Positions 15,914-24,697 of a stretch of 64,000 bases of DNA are shown here, in pieces (positions within the stretch are counted from its first letter, which is position 1; every line of letters begins with the position of its first letter). The translations under genes were made by a program, and so were the position numbers. Origin of the DNA: Cyclobacteriaceae bacterium (GTDB taxonomy: Bacteria > Bacteroidota > Bacteroidia > Cytophagales > Cyclobacteriaceae); NCBI GenBank assembly GCA_027533395.1, contig JAPZUF010000017.1, positions 1 to 64,000 on the forward strand. Direction: 5' to 3'. The notes beneath the pieces are model-generated. The model was not told the origin of the DNA. It saw nothing but the letters and a program-made list of their open reading frames with translations, and did not search any database.

Positions 15914-18340
15914 CTATTCACTCTTTAGATTATCTACAGGATTTAAACGCAAGGCTTGCAAAGTTTGTGAGCCGATGGTTAAAATAGCAAAGCTCGTCAA
16001 CAAAACTATTCCTAAACTGATTGTAAAAATATCTACAGTAACGTGAACAGCCAGATTCTCTAACCATAGAGTATTCATAAAGTATGCAACAGGAACTGCA
16101 ATAAGTAAAGCAACTGCAATGATGATTAAATATCCTTTTGACAAAGTATAAATTAAAGATGCTGATGAACTACCTAATACTTTTCTGATGGCAATTTCTT
16201 TTCTTCTTGTTTCAATCGTATAAGTTGCCATGCCTAATAAGCCTAAACATGAAATCAACACAGCAAAGAAAGCGAGGAAACCTAATACCTTAAACATCGT
16301 CCCAAAAATGATTTCATACATTTGTCCTAATTGCTCTTTGAAAGATTTCACTTCGACAACTGTACCCGGAAAAATATTTTTCCAAGTAGCTGATGCTTTC
16401 TCTTTTGCTTGCGTAAAATTTCCTACATGTTTAGCTTGTACAATCGCAAACCTTGAAGTATCATAAACCAAACCCATTGCGTTTAACTTTTCTGCCATCA
16501 TTTCGTGATGATAGTTTTTAACAACACCAATTACAGTTAAGGCAGTTGAATCTTCCTGCCGAATTAATGATTTACCGATAGCCTCATGTTGGTCGACAAG
16601 ATGATACTGTTTGATTGCTTCTTCATTGATAATGATTGAATTATTTTTGCCTGCGTCTTCTGCATTGAAAAATCTCCCAGTTAAAAGTTTCAAATCCATA
16701 TTCGCAAGGTAATTTTCATCTACACTATAGGTGTGCAAAAATGTAAACTCTTGATTATTTTCATCCTTGCGATAGTTCTCTCCGAAAGTTATGCCTGTCA
16801 TTGGTAAATGAGAAGCCAAACTCACTTGCTCAAATTCAGCTTGTTTGGATAATTCTGTTTTTAATATCTGTAAATCAGCAACACCTTTTTGTAAGATAAT
16901 TTTATTCTCTGTTGAGAAACCATTATCATTTTGCATTAATAAATTCAATTGATTATATAAAACCAATACTGTTAAAATAAAAATAGCAGATAAAGCAAAC
17001 TGTACAACTAATAAAGCTTTGCGCATGCCTACTTTAGACATGAGTTTATTTTGATGTAAATTTTTTAAAACCTGAATAGGTTTAAAACCAGAAAGTACAA
17101 CCGCAGGAAAGAATCCTGCTATGATTCCTACAAGTAAAGTAAAGGCTGCAAAAATAACATATACATAAACGTTAGCTGTTAGATTCCACTTTAAGAATCT
17201 AGCAAACGCCAAATCTTGTATGAAAGGTTTTACGAAATGCAAAATTCCCAGAGCTAAAACAAAAGCTACAAGCGCAATCACTATGGATTCACTTATGAAT
17301 TGAACAAAAAGTTGCCAACGTATGGCGCCACTTGTTTTCCTCACACCAATCTCTTTGGCGCGAGTTAGAGCGCGTGCTATTGATAAATTGGTAAAGTTGA
17401 AACAAGATGTTATCAAAATTATACCTGCTATACCCGCTAAGAAATAAATGATAATCCAAGGCATAAATGGACCAATGGGATTGTTAACCATTTTTCCGGG
17501 TACAATATCTAATAAGGCTTGTGTTGTATAATGAATATCTACACCATTCTCTTTGTTTGTGTTAGGATGCTCACTAGAAACTTTCTTTAGCTTTTCTTGT
17601 AAAGCCAACTCATTGGTATTTTCATCTAACTTTACATAAACCCAACCCATTGTGAAGTTATTCCACTTTTGTAAATCGTTTCCAAAAACTCCTTGTTTAG
17701 TTAAACTCTCAACGGTTGAAATACTGGCAAATGCATCCGCCAAAATATGAGAACGATTACCATTATCTTTTAAAACTCCTGTAACCGTGTAGTTACCGAG
17801 TTTACCCACTTTGATTATTTCACCTACAGGATTTTCAACTTTAAACAATTTTCGCGCTGTGGCTTTGGTTATCACAACGGAATAAGGAGCTTGTAAGGCT
17901 TGTTGAGGATCGCCAAATTCCAATTCATATTGAAAAAGATCAAATACTTCTGGGTCTGCATAAAAACCACTAACCGGAATGTTAACATCATAGTTTGGTT
18001 CTAATTCTAACCAAGCGTTACCGAAACCTCGCATTAATCTTACTGAATTTTCGATTCCGGTATGATTTAGTTTTAACTCTTCACTCAATGGTAATGTAGT
18101 TGTAGCAGTTTCAGTTCCGGGAAAGGTATTACCATTATCATAAAAGGTTGGTAATGTATTAATGCGATAAATGCGATTTGCACCTGTATTAAAACGATCC
18201 AATTCCATTTGATCCGACACCAACATGATGATGGCCATGCATGCAGACATCGCAAGCGCTAAACCCAAAATGTTGATAAAGGAAAAACTTTTGTGTTTAA
18301 TAAGATTTCGGATGGCAATTTTAAAATAATTATACAGCAT
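15914..18340 (-). CDS. ABC transporter permease, MacB/FtsX family (second of three)
   Basis: 808 residues with the same plan as its neighbours: an N-terminal helix (MLYNYFKIAIRNLIKHKSFS lead-in), a periplasmic core, an FtsX block containing NLSIARALTRAKEIGVRK, a second periplasmic region, and a C-terminal FtsX block with IETRRKEIAIRKVLGSS. The two EIGVRK/EIAIRK coupling motifs face the cytoplasmic ATPase. It is separated from the upstream permease gene by 84 bp and from the downstream one by 24 bp. I see no palindrome of the kind found upstream of the first permease in the 84-bp gap, so it is most simply co-transcribed with that gene. Confidence 0.88.
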   Translation of the reverse strand: MLYNYFKIAIRNLIKHKSFSFINILGLALAMSACMAIIMLVSDQMELDRFNTGANRIYRINTLPTFYDNGNTFPGTETATTTLPLSEELKLNHTGIENSVRLMRGFGNAWLELEPNYDVNIPVSGFYADPEVFDLFQYELEFGDPQQALQAPYSVVITKATARKLFKVENPVGEIIKVGKLGNYTVTGVLKDNGNRSHILADAFASISTVESLTKQGVFGNDLQKWNNFTMGWVYVKLDENTNELALQEKLKKVSSEHPNTNKENGVDIHYTTQALLDIVPGKMVNNPIGPFMPWIIIYFLAGIAGIILITSCFNFTNLSIARALTRAKEIGVRKTSGAIRWQLFVQFISESIVIALVAFVLALGILHFVKPFIQDLAFARFLKWNLTANVYVYVIFAAFTLLVGIIAGFFPAVVLSGFKPIQVLKNLHQNKLMSKVGMRKALLVVQFALSAIFILTVLVLYNQLNLLMQNDNGFSTENKIILQKGVADLQILKTELSKQAEFEQVSLASHLPMTGITFGENYRKDENNQEFTFLHTYSVDENYLANMDLKLLTGRFFNAEDAGKNNSIIINEEAIKQYHLVDQHEAIGKSLIRQEDSTALTVIGVVKNYHHEMMAEKLNAMGLVYDTSRFAIVQAKHVGNFTQAKEKASATWKNIFPGTVVEVKSFKEQLGQMYEIIFGTMFKVLGFLAFFAVLISCLGLLGMATYTIETRRKEIAIRKVLGSSSASLIYTLSKGYLIIIAVALLIAVPVAYFMNTLWLENLAVHVTVDIFTISLGIVLLTSFAILTIGSQTLQALRLNPVDNLKSE

Positions 18341-18424
18341 AATGATAATTTATTTTATTAGACGCCAATGTTGTTAACTAAGTTACATTCGTAAAGCGTT
18401 TACCTCTATTGGGTAATTCATAAA

Positions 18425-20806
18425 TTATTCATCGCGTAAAACATGCGCTGGATTTAATCTAGTAGTTTTTAAAATTTTATAGGCAATAGATACTACGGAT
18501 GCCAATAACATAACTATAACTGAGATAAGTAATGTCAACATTGTCGCATTTAAATAGTAATCCCAAATGCTTTGCATCAACATTTCAGCTAAGAATCTAC
18601 CTGCCAAACAACCTAATAAAGATGCTATCATTAAAATGATAATAAACTCTTTATTAATGACTTTAGTGATATTAGCAGACGTTGCACCTAATACTTTACG
18701 TACACCAATTTCCTTCATCTTCTTGATTATGTTTAAAGAAACCAAGGTGAATAATCCAGTTGTAGATAAGATCAAAGCAACTAATCCAAGGAATACAAAC
18801 ATTTTAACAATATTGTTATTAACAGTGTTTGCTTCAATCATATTCTCATCATTAAATCTTACATTGGCTACACGGTCAGGAAATAATTTTCTATAAATAC
18901 TCTCCATTTCTTTTTTCAAATCCAATGCTTTATCGGGTGTTGTACTAGCCAATATATGAGAAACTTGATCTTTTTTGGCGTAGCGCAACATAACAGGATC
19001 CATCTCATCCCATAAGCCATTGTTGTAAATATTTTTTACAACACCAACTACATAATACTTATTGGTATCTGCCCAAATTATTTCTTTACCAAGAGGTTTA
19101 TCCCAACCAAATTTTTCTGCTAAGTTTTCTGTGATGATTACACTTTCTTTTCTATCTGTTTCAGAATCATTAACAAAATCTCTTCCTTGTAATAAAGTTA
19201 ACCCAACTGTTTTAATGTAATCATCACCAATATCAAGTATATCTACTTCTATTTCCTTTTCATCAGCTTTAATCGGATCATTAAAAGAGCTTGAATAAAA
19301 ATGATTTGGTGAACCGCAAATAGAAATTACATCTGGGTATTGCGCTAATTCATTTTTAAAACTTTCATATTCTGATTGATTATTAACATAAGTAAAAGCC
19401 ACGCCTTTTTGATCCATTCCTATGTCAATACTCTTTTGATAGTTGGCATTGTCGTAAAAAGCAAGACTGCAAACAATGCCAATTAAAGAAATAGCAAATT
19501 GAAGTGTTAGCAATACCCGTGTAAAACTATTGGTTCCTCCGAATTTCAACTTTCCTTTTAAAATACTAGTTGGTTGAAATTTACTTATGTAGAATGCCGG
19601 GTAACTTCCTGCTAATAATCCGGTAAACAACAAAGTGCCAACCATGAAATATAAAAAGTTTGGTCGACCGAAATAATCAGTAACAATTTTTAAATCTGGC
19701 CAAAGCGCATTAAATGCAGGAATCAGAACGAACTCTCCTAATAAAATACCTACCATTAAAGCGAGGAAACAAATCAGCATTGTTTCTCCTATAAATTGAA
19801 AAATAAGATGCGTGCGTGTACTGCCCATTACTTTTCTTACCCCAATCTCTTTTAACCTTCTGCTTGAGATAGCAATGGAAGTATTTGTAAGATTGAAACA
19901 AGCAATCAATAAAACTAAAATGGCCATTACTGCAATACCTACCACGGCAGCCAATGGTGACGCAGAGCGCGTCCATGTGCCGTTTACTTCATTATAGGAA
20001 TCGCGAACTGCCATTCCTTCTAAAGGCTCTAATTCAAATTTTTTGATAATAAAATCCTCTCTGATTTTGTTGTTATTTTCTGTGTATGCCAACAACTGTT
20101 TTTCAATTTCAGGAATTCGCTGAGGATTTTTTACTTGCACAAAAAGTGTGCTTCTAAAACGCCAATTATTTTCATCTAATTGTTTGTTGAGTTCAAAATA
20201 ATTGTCGCTGTGCGCTATAGCATCATGAGAAAAACTAGAGTTTGAAGGTTGCTTTTTAAATACACCACTTACCAAATATTCCTTTACCTTACCACTATCT
20301 AATTGTTGGGTTACTGTTTTACCTATAGCCTCTTCGGTATCAAATAGTTTTTTCGCTAATTCATCGCTGATAAAAATTTGCTTTTTGTCTTTTAAATCAC
20401 CATTTCCATATAAAAACTCATAGGTGAATAAGTCAAAGTAAGGAGTATCCACAAATACAAGACTTGCGAAAAAAATATCATCTCCCTTTCGCAAGTTAGT
20501 TACCCATGATGGATTAAATCTTACTACAGCATCAACATCAGAAATGTTTTGCCTTACAACATTGCCAAGACCAACAGGAGTAAATCCAAACTTAGTTTGA
20601 TTATTTTGAAATTCTCTTATTGAATTTATTCGATAGATTGTGTTAGCATTTTTGTGATGACTATCAAAAGCCGCATTAAAATCGTAATTGAAATAGGCTA
20701 CCACACAACAAGCTATTGAGATGGCAAGACCTAATACATTAATTGTAATAAAGATTTTGTTTTTAGCCAGGTGTCTGAGTGTAATCAGTAAATAATTTTT
20801 AATCAT
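18425..20806 (-). CDS. ABC transporter permease, MacB/FtsX family (first of three)
   Basis: 793 residues, MacB/FtsX layout with an N-terminal membrane helix near residues 18-40, a periplasmic domain, a first FtsX block with FNLTNTSIAISSRRLKEIGV, a second periplasmic domain, and a final FtsX block with IIKKMKEIGVRKVLGATSAN. The three paralogues differ clearly in sequence outside these coupling motifs, which suggests distinct partners or hetero-oligomers rather than recent duplication. Upstream of its ATG (20806) lie a TGGCAT -24-like box and the palindrome GTTCAG-TT-CTGAAC, in the same arrangement as before the HlyD gene. That makes it a probable target of the neighbouring sigma-54 activator, transcribed separately from the ATPase gene, whose terminator intervenes. 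Confidence 0.88.
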   Translation of the reverse strand: MIKNYLLITLRHLAKNKIFITINVLGLAISIACCVVAYFNYDFNAAFDSHHKNANTIYRINSIREFQNNQTKFGFTPVGLGNVVRQNISDVDAVVRFNPSWVTNLRKGDDIFFASLVFVDTPYFDLFTYEFLYGNGDLKDKKQIFISDELAKKLFDTEEAIGKTVTQQLDSGKVKEYLVSGVFKKQPSNSSFSHDAIAHSDNYFELNKQLDENNWRFRSTLFVQVKNPQRIPEIEKQLLAYTENNNKIREDFIIKKFELEPLEGMAVRDSYNEVNGTWTRSASPLAAVVGIAVMAILVLLIACFNLTNTSIAISSRRLKEIGVRKVMGSTRTHLIFQFIGETMLICFLALMVGILLGEFVLIPAFNALWPDLKIVTDYFGRPNFLYFMVGTLLFTGLLAGSYPAFYISKFQPTSILKGKLKFGGTNSFTRVLLTLQFAISLIGIVCSLAFYDNANYQKSIDIGMDQKGVAFTYVNNQSEYESFKNELAQYPDVISICGSPNHFYSSSFNDPIKADEKEIEVDILDIGDDYIKTVGLTLLQGRDFVNDSETDRKESVIITENLAEKFGWDKPLGKEIIWADTNKYYVVGVVKNIYNNGLWDEMDPVMLRYAKKDQVSHILASTTPDKALDLKKEMESIYRKLFPDRVANVRFNDENMIEANTVNNNIVKMFVFLGLVALILSTTGLFTLVSLNIIKKMKEIGVRKVLGATSANITKVINKEFIIILMIASLLGCLAGRFLAEMLMQSIWDYYLNATMLTLLISVIVMLLASVVSIAYKILKTTRLNPAHVLRDE

Positions 20807-20866
20807 GAGGGGTTGGTTGATATAATACTAAGACTGATTTTCAATCCCAAGGGTTGCATTATAAGC

Positions 20867-20881
20867 ACTATTTTTATGCCA
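20867..20881 (-). promoter_or_regulatory. Sigma-54-like promoter candidate for the permease genes
   Basis: On the minus strand TGGCATAAAAATAGT gives a good -24 box (TGGCAT). The -12 position is TAGT where TTGC is expected, so the -12 match is poor; GG-N10-GT keeps the first of the two key bases. It lies 60 bp upstream of the permease ATG. Its credibility comes from position: the T of TGGC is 54 bp from the edge of the palindrome at 20935, exactly as in the HlyD promoter. Confidence 0.4.
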
Positions 20882-20934
20882 CAATCATAAAATTCATTTT
20901 TAGCGTTATAAAGAACTAGCAATAATTTTTAGCT

Positions 20935-20948
20935 GTTCAGTTCTGAAC
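20935..20948. promoter_or_regulatory. Putative activator-binding palindrome (site 1)
   Basis: GTTCAG-TT-CTGAAC: perfect 6-bp arms around a 2-bp centre. The same arms occur at 23162-23175. It lies 130 bp upstream of the first permease gene, between that gene and the terminator of the ATPase gene, a usual place for an enhancer of a sigma-54 activator. The Fis-type helix-turn-helix of the regulator at 23307-24689 is the natural candidate to bind it. Confidence 0.6.
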
Positions 20949-20984
20949 AATTTACAATCATCAATTTTCAACTATGGACAACAA

Positions 20985-21010
20985 AAAAAGAAGGCTTTCA
21001 CCTTCTTTTT
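20985..21010 (-). terminator. Intrinsic terminator after the ABC ATPase gene
   Basis: Stem AAAAAGAAGG (20985-20994) and CCTTCTTTTT (21001-21010) with a six-base loop. On the minus strand it begins 21 bp past the ATPase stop and runs into further T residues. It separates the HlyD-ATPase transcript from the downstream permease genes, which then need their own promoter. Confidence 0.75.
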
Positions 21011-21031
21011 AAAATACCTGTTACCTAAAAC

Positions 21032-21721
21032 CTATATGTGAAATTGTTCTTTCACGTTTTCAGTAATCACTTTACCATCGAACAAGTTGATGATTCTATG
21101 AGCATAATTTGCATCGTAGGGAGAGTGAGTTACCATGATGATTGTTGTACCCTCTTCATTCAATTGAGAAAGTAACTTCATTACTTCTTCACCGTTGGTA
21201 GAATCGAGGTTACCTGTTGGTTCATCGGCTAAAATTACTTTTGGCTTAGCCACAATTGCTCTTGATATAGCTACACGTTGTTGCTGACCTCCCGATAATT
21301 GTTGAGGAAAGTGATTTCTTCTGTGCATGATGTTCATGCGTTCCAACACTTCTTCTACTCTTTTCTTTCTTTCATCTGCAGGAACTTTCATATACAATAA
21401 AGGAAGTTCAACATTTTCAAACACGGTTAACTCATCAATCAAATTAAAGCTTTGAAATACAAAACCAATTGATCCTTTTCTTAATTGTGCACGTTGGCGT
21501 TCAGAATATTTAGCTACTTCGTGTTCACCAAAATGATACTCTCCTCCAGAAGGATTATCCAGTAATCCTAAAATATTTAACAAAGTAGATTTACCACAAC
21601 CAGAAGGCCCCATAATCGCTACGAACTCGCCATCTTTAATTTCGATGTTAATGTTGTTGAGCGCTGTTGTTTCTACTTCTTCTGTTTGGTAAACTTTTTC
21701 TAGGTTCTTTAATTTTATCAT
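21032..21721 (-). CDS. ABC transporter ATP-binding protein (MacB/LolD type)
   Basis: 229 residues, a single nucleotide-binding domain. Walker A is GPSGCGKST (38-46), the Q-loop Gln is near 90, the signature is LSGGQ (142-146), Walker B is VILADE (162-167), the D-loop NLDS follows, and the switch His is 199 (MVTHS). FNLIDELTVFENVELPL is typical of the MacB/LolD/FtsE branch that partners FtsX-type permeases. It powers the three adjacent permeases, which have no ATPase of their own. It starts 59 bp after the HlyD gene, with which it should form one operon, and ends just before an intrinsic terminator. Confidence 0.95.
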   Translation of the reverse strand: MIKLKNLEKVYQTEEVETTALNNINIEIKDGEFVAIMGPSGCGKSTLLNILGLLDNPSGGEYHFGEHEVAKYSERQRAQLRKGSIGFVFQSFNLIDELTVFENVELPLLYMKVPADERKKRVEEVLERMNIMHRRNHFPQQLSGGQQQRVAISRAIVAKPKVILADEPTGNLDSTNGEEVMKLLSQLNEEGTTIIMVTHSPYDANYAHRIINLFDGKVITENVKEQFHI

Positions 21722-21780
21722 GGTTTGTTGTGTTTCGTGTTTGAAATATGTTTAAGACGTTAATTTAAACGTTTGGGTTA

Positions 21781-23028
21781 CTAATTTAGAACTAATACTT
21801 CGTTATCACCAAAGTTTTCATAAGAGGATGTAATCACTTTATCACCTGGTTTTAATCCTTCTAATACTTCGAAATGTTCTGTGTTTTTACGGCCTAACCT
21901 GATGTTTCGTTTCACAGCTTTTCCATCTTCTTCTAATACATATACCCAGTTTCCACCTGTATCTTTATAGAATCCACCTACTGGTAATAATAATTCTTCT
22001 GATGATAATCCTAATTCAATTCTTAATCGTAATGATTGTCCTCTTCGTATACCTGGAGGTGTTTCACCAACAAATCGCATGTCTACTTCAAATCTTCCGC
22101 CAGATATAGTTGGATAAATGTAAGTGATTTCTAATTCGTAATCTTTATTGTTAAAATTGGTTGTTGCGTGTAAACCTTGTGTTATTCTTGGTAGGTACAA
22201 TTCATCTATCGGAACTCTTACTTTATACGAACCAACGATATCAATTTGCCCTAATCGTTGTCCGGTGTTAATAGCTTGTCCTACTTCAAGTTGTGGCCTT
22301 GAAAGTTGGCCATCGATAGGTGCACGAATGACCAAGTTATCTAAAATTTTTCCCACTCCTTCTAAATTTAAACTCATGCGTTTTTCTGCAACACTTATTT
22401 CGCGAAGTTGCCGAATTCTATCTATCGAATCGTTTTTATATACCTCATACGTTATTTTTCGTCTCTCCAAATTGTATTTGTAATCAGCTTCTGTTCTCTC
22501 AAAATCTTGTTTGCTGATTAACTTCTTTTCAAACAATTGTTTTTGTCTTCGGTATTGTGGCTCTAAAATAGCCAACTGATTATCAATCAAAGCTAAAGTT
22601 TGTCTTTGTTCTAAATCATTTCGGGTTATCCCTAAGCGAGTGTCTCTCGTTCTGTTGATACTTTCATTCAATTGTGCTTCTTGTTGTAACACACTTAACT
22701 CACGATTTAAGTTGCTCAACTCCATAATCACATCGCCTTTCTTTAACATGGCTCCACTTTCAGCAACCATACGTTTAATGTTACCACCTTCGATGGCATC
22801 TAAAAAAACAGTTCTGCTAGGCTCTACTGTTCCTGTGTTAGGAATAAACTCCTGAAACACACCACGACTAACTGTTGAAATGGTTATTTTCTCTTTATCG
22901 ATTTTTAATTTAGATCTTCTATCGCCAAAACCTAATTGATAAACTATAACTGCAACCAATAATACACCGCCACTGTAAGTAGCTATTTTTTTAAAAGTCC
23001 AATTCTTCTTTTTAATCTGTTTGTCCAT
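21781..23028 (-). CDS. HlyD/MacA-like periplasmic adaptor
   Basis: 415 residues: a short basic N-terminus, one membrane anchor (about 15-33), a lipoyl-like half followed by a long alpha-helical hairpin (about 110-225, rich in Gln, Arg and Glu), the second lipoyl half (VIRAPIDGQLSRPQLEVGQ), then a beta-barrel and a membrane-proximal domain (LKPGDKVITSSYENFGDNEV). Adaptors of this family join an inner-membrane MacB-type pump to an outer-membrane channel; no TolC-like gene lies in the window. It is the first gene of the HlyD-ATPase operon. A TGGCAC -24 box lies 80 bp upstream and an activator palindrome 134 bp upstream, so it is probably sigma-54 dependent. Confidence 0.9.
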   Translation of the reverse strand: MDKQIKKKNWTFKKIATYSGGVLLVAVIVYQLGFGDRRSKLKIDKEKITISTVSRGVFQEFIPNTGTVEPSRTVFLDAIEGGNIKRMVAESGAMLKKGDVIMELSNLNRELSVLQQEAQLNESINRTRDTRLGITRNDLEQRQTLALIDNQLAILEPQYRRQKQLFEKKLISKQDFERTEADYKYNLERRKITYEVYKNDSIDRIRQLREISVAEKRMSLNLEGVGKILDNLVIRAPIDGQLSRPQLEVGQAINTGQRLGQIDIVGSYKVRVPIDELYLPRITQGLHATTNFNNKDYELEITYIYPTISGGRFEVDMRFVGETPPGIRRGQSLRLRIELGLSSEELLLPVGGFYKDTGGNWVYVLEEDGKAVKRNIRLGRKNTEHFEVLEGLKPGDKVITSSYENFGDNEVLVLN

Positions 23029-23093
23029 TGTACTGAGTTAGTGGTAAAACCTAAAGGGCAGAAAATTCTTCGTTTAGATTCCATTGCCTATAG

Positions 23094-23108
23094 CCAAGAA
23101 ATGTGCCA
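23094..23108 (-). promoter_or_regulatory. Sigma-54 promoter candidate for the HlyD-ATPase operon
   Basis: Minus strand TGGCACATTTCTTGG: a full-consensus -24 box TGGCAC (preceded by T) and TTGG at the -12 position where TTGC is expected. An alternative reading uses the GC one base later with an 11-base spacer. The TGGC lies 54 bp from the palindrome at 23162, the same as at the permease promoter. Confidence 0.5.
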
Positions 23109-23161
23109 AGGCATAATCTTTAAATTTGGCTTAAAATCGATGTTTTAGGTATTCATTTGCA

Positions 23162-23175
23162 GTTCAGTACTGAAC
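23162..23175. promoter_or_regulatory. Putative activator-binding palindrome (site 2)
   Basis: GTTCAG-TA-CTGAAC, a 14-bp perfect palindrome in the 278-bp divergent region between the HlyD gene and the sigma-54 regulator gene. It has the same arms as site 1 at 20935. Seen from the HlyD promoter it is an upstream enhancer; seen from the plus-strand promoter at 23177 it touches the -24 box, so bound protein would block that promoter. Confidence 0.65.
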
Positions 23176-23176
23176 G

Positions 23177-23191
23177 TGGCTGTCCGATTGC
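23177..23191 (+). promoter_or_regulatory. Sigma-54 promoter candidate for the regulator-kinase operon
   Basis: TGGC-TGTCCGA-TTGC fits the -24/-12 consensus with the exact GG-N10-GC spacing. It is 116 bp upstream of the regulator ATG. The palindrome at 23162-23175 ends one base before it. Confidence 0.5.
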
Positions 23192-23306
23192 GAACAAAAA
23201 AATGACCATAAGAAGGTCTAAATATGCGCTGATTGCTTACATTTCAACATTTAGTGTTTCGGTATAGCCTTTGCGCGTTGCACCATTAATTAAAAATCGA
23301 AATAAC

Positions 23307-24689
23307 ATGGCAGAAGCTAAGCATGGCAAAATTCTGATTGTTGATGATAATGAAGACTTGCTAAAAGCAGCAAAAATGTTTTTGAAAAGACATTTCGCGC
23401 AAGTTGATATTGAAAAAAATCCTGAAGCTATTCCTGGCTTGATGAGTCACGAAGATTATGATGTGATTTTGTTGGATATGAATTTTACCAAAGATGTGGT
23501 AAGCGGACATGAAGGCTATGTATGGTTAGAGAAAATATTACAACTCGATCCTTCCGCAGTTGTCGTACTCATTACTGCTTATGGTGATGTACAAATGGCT
23601 GTGAAAGCCATTAAGGCCGGTGCAACTGATTTTGTCTTAAAACCCTGGGAAAATGAAAAACTGTTAGCAACACTTTATGCAGCCATGAAACTGCGCGAAA
23701 CAAAAGATGAAGTGCAAACTTTGAAAGTAAAAAATCAGGAGATCAATAAAGAAATCAATCAGAAGTACGCAGAAATAATTGGGCAAAGCGCCTTGATGCA
23801 AAAAATTTTTCAAACCATTGATCGCGTAGCTAAAACCGATGCCAATGTATTGATATTAGGTGAAAATGGAACCGGTAAAGAATTAATAGCTCGTGCTATT
23901 CATAAGAACTCTATTCGCAGTCAACAAAATTTTGTAAGTGTTGATTTAGGATCTATCACTGAAACGTTATTTGAAAGTGAGTTATTCGGACATAAAAAAG
24001 GTTCGTTTACCGATGCTAAAGAAGACCGAGCCGGAAGATTTGAATTAGCTAATGGGGGCACTTTATTCTTAGATGAAATTGGAAATTTATCCATGCCTCT
24101 GCAAGCTAAATTGCTTACAGCCATTCAAAGTAAAAGAGTAAGTCGTGTTGGCTCTAACAAAGACATCAATATTGATTTAAGATTGATTTGCGCTACCAAC
24201 ATGCCCTTATATGAAATGGTAAAAGAAAATAGATTCAGACAGGATTTATTGTATCGCATCAATACAATAGAAATACAATTGCCCTCCTTACGCGAAAGAT
24301 TTGAAGACATACCAATTTTGGCAAACTTTTTCCTGAAACAATATGCGGAGAAGTATCAAAAGGCAGTAAGTAAAATCAGCGATGCGGCTCTAACACGCAT
24401 GCACAAACATACTTGGCCGGGTAATATCAGAGAGTTGCAACATGCCATTGAACGTGCTGTTATTTTAAGTAATAGCACTGTACTACAACCTGAAGATTTT
24501 AACTTTAATGCAAGCCCAGCAAAAGAAGAAGGACAATTGAGCTTAGATCAATATAATTTAGATGAAGTAGAGAAATTATTAATTAGAAAAGTGTTGAAAA
24601 AGTACAATGGCAACATAACACAAGCAGCAAATGAATTAGGCTTAACCCGATCTTCGCTATATCGCAGGTTGGAAAAACATGGATTATAA
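23307..24689 (+). CDS. Sigma-54-dependent response regulator (NtrC family)
   Basis: 460 residues from ATG 23307; the frame extends upstream to 23271, but homology begins at MAEAKHGKILIVDDNEDLL. Receiver domain 8-125 with acidic pocket Asp13/Asp14, phospho-acceptor Asp57 and Lys112. The AAA+ domain (about 155-390) has Walker A GENGTGKE (185-192), the sigma-54-contacting loop as GSFTDA (232-237, a variant of GAFTGA), Walker B LFLDEIG (253-259) and the arginine-finger region FRQDLLYRIN. A Fis-type helix-turn-helix ends the protein (GNITQAANELGLTRSSLYRR). It activates sigma-54 RNA polymerase when phosphorylated, presumably by the kinase 8 bp downstream. Probable targets are the divergent HlyD-ATPase operon and the permease genes, which share an upstream palindrome. 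Confidence 0.93.
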   Translation: MAEAKHGKILIVDDNEDLLKAAKMFLKRHFAQVDIEKNPEAIPGLMSHEDYDVILLDMNFTKDVVSGHEGYVWLEKILQLDPSAVVVLITAYGDVQMAVKAIKAGATDFVLKPWENEKLLATLYAAMKLRETKDEVQTLKVKNQEINKEINQKYAEIIGQSALMQKIFQTIDRVAKTDANVLILGENGTGKELIARAIHKNSIRSQQNFVSVDLGSITETLFESELFGHKKGSFTDAKEDRAGRFELANGGTLFLDEIGNLSMPLQAKLLTAIQSKRVSRVGSNKDINIDLRLICATNMPLYEMVKENRFRQDLLYRINTIEIQLPSLRERFEDIPILANFFLKQYAEKYQKAVSKISDAALTRMHKHTWPGNIRELQHAIERAVILSNSTVLQPEDFNFNASPAKEEGQLSLDQYNLDEVEKLLIRKVLKKYNGNITQAANELGLTRSSLYRRLEKHGL

Positions 24690-24697
24690 ATTTTAAT

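Noticed and set aside
18341-18424. TTGGCG near the second permease start as a third sigma-54 promoter
   Set aside because: The -24-like TGGC has no matching -12 element at the right distance, is too close to the start codon, and no GTTCAG palindrome is nearby.
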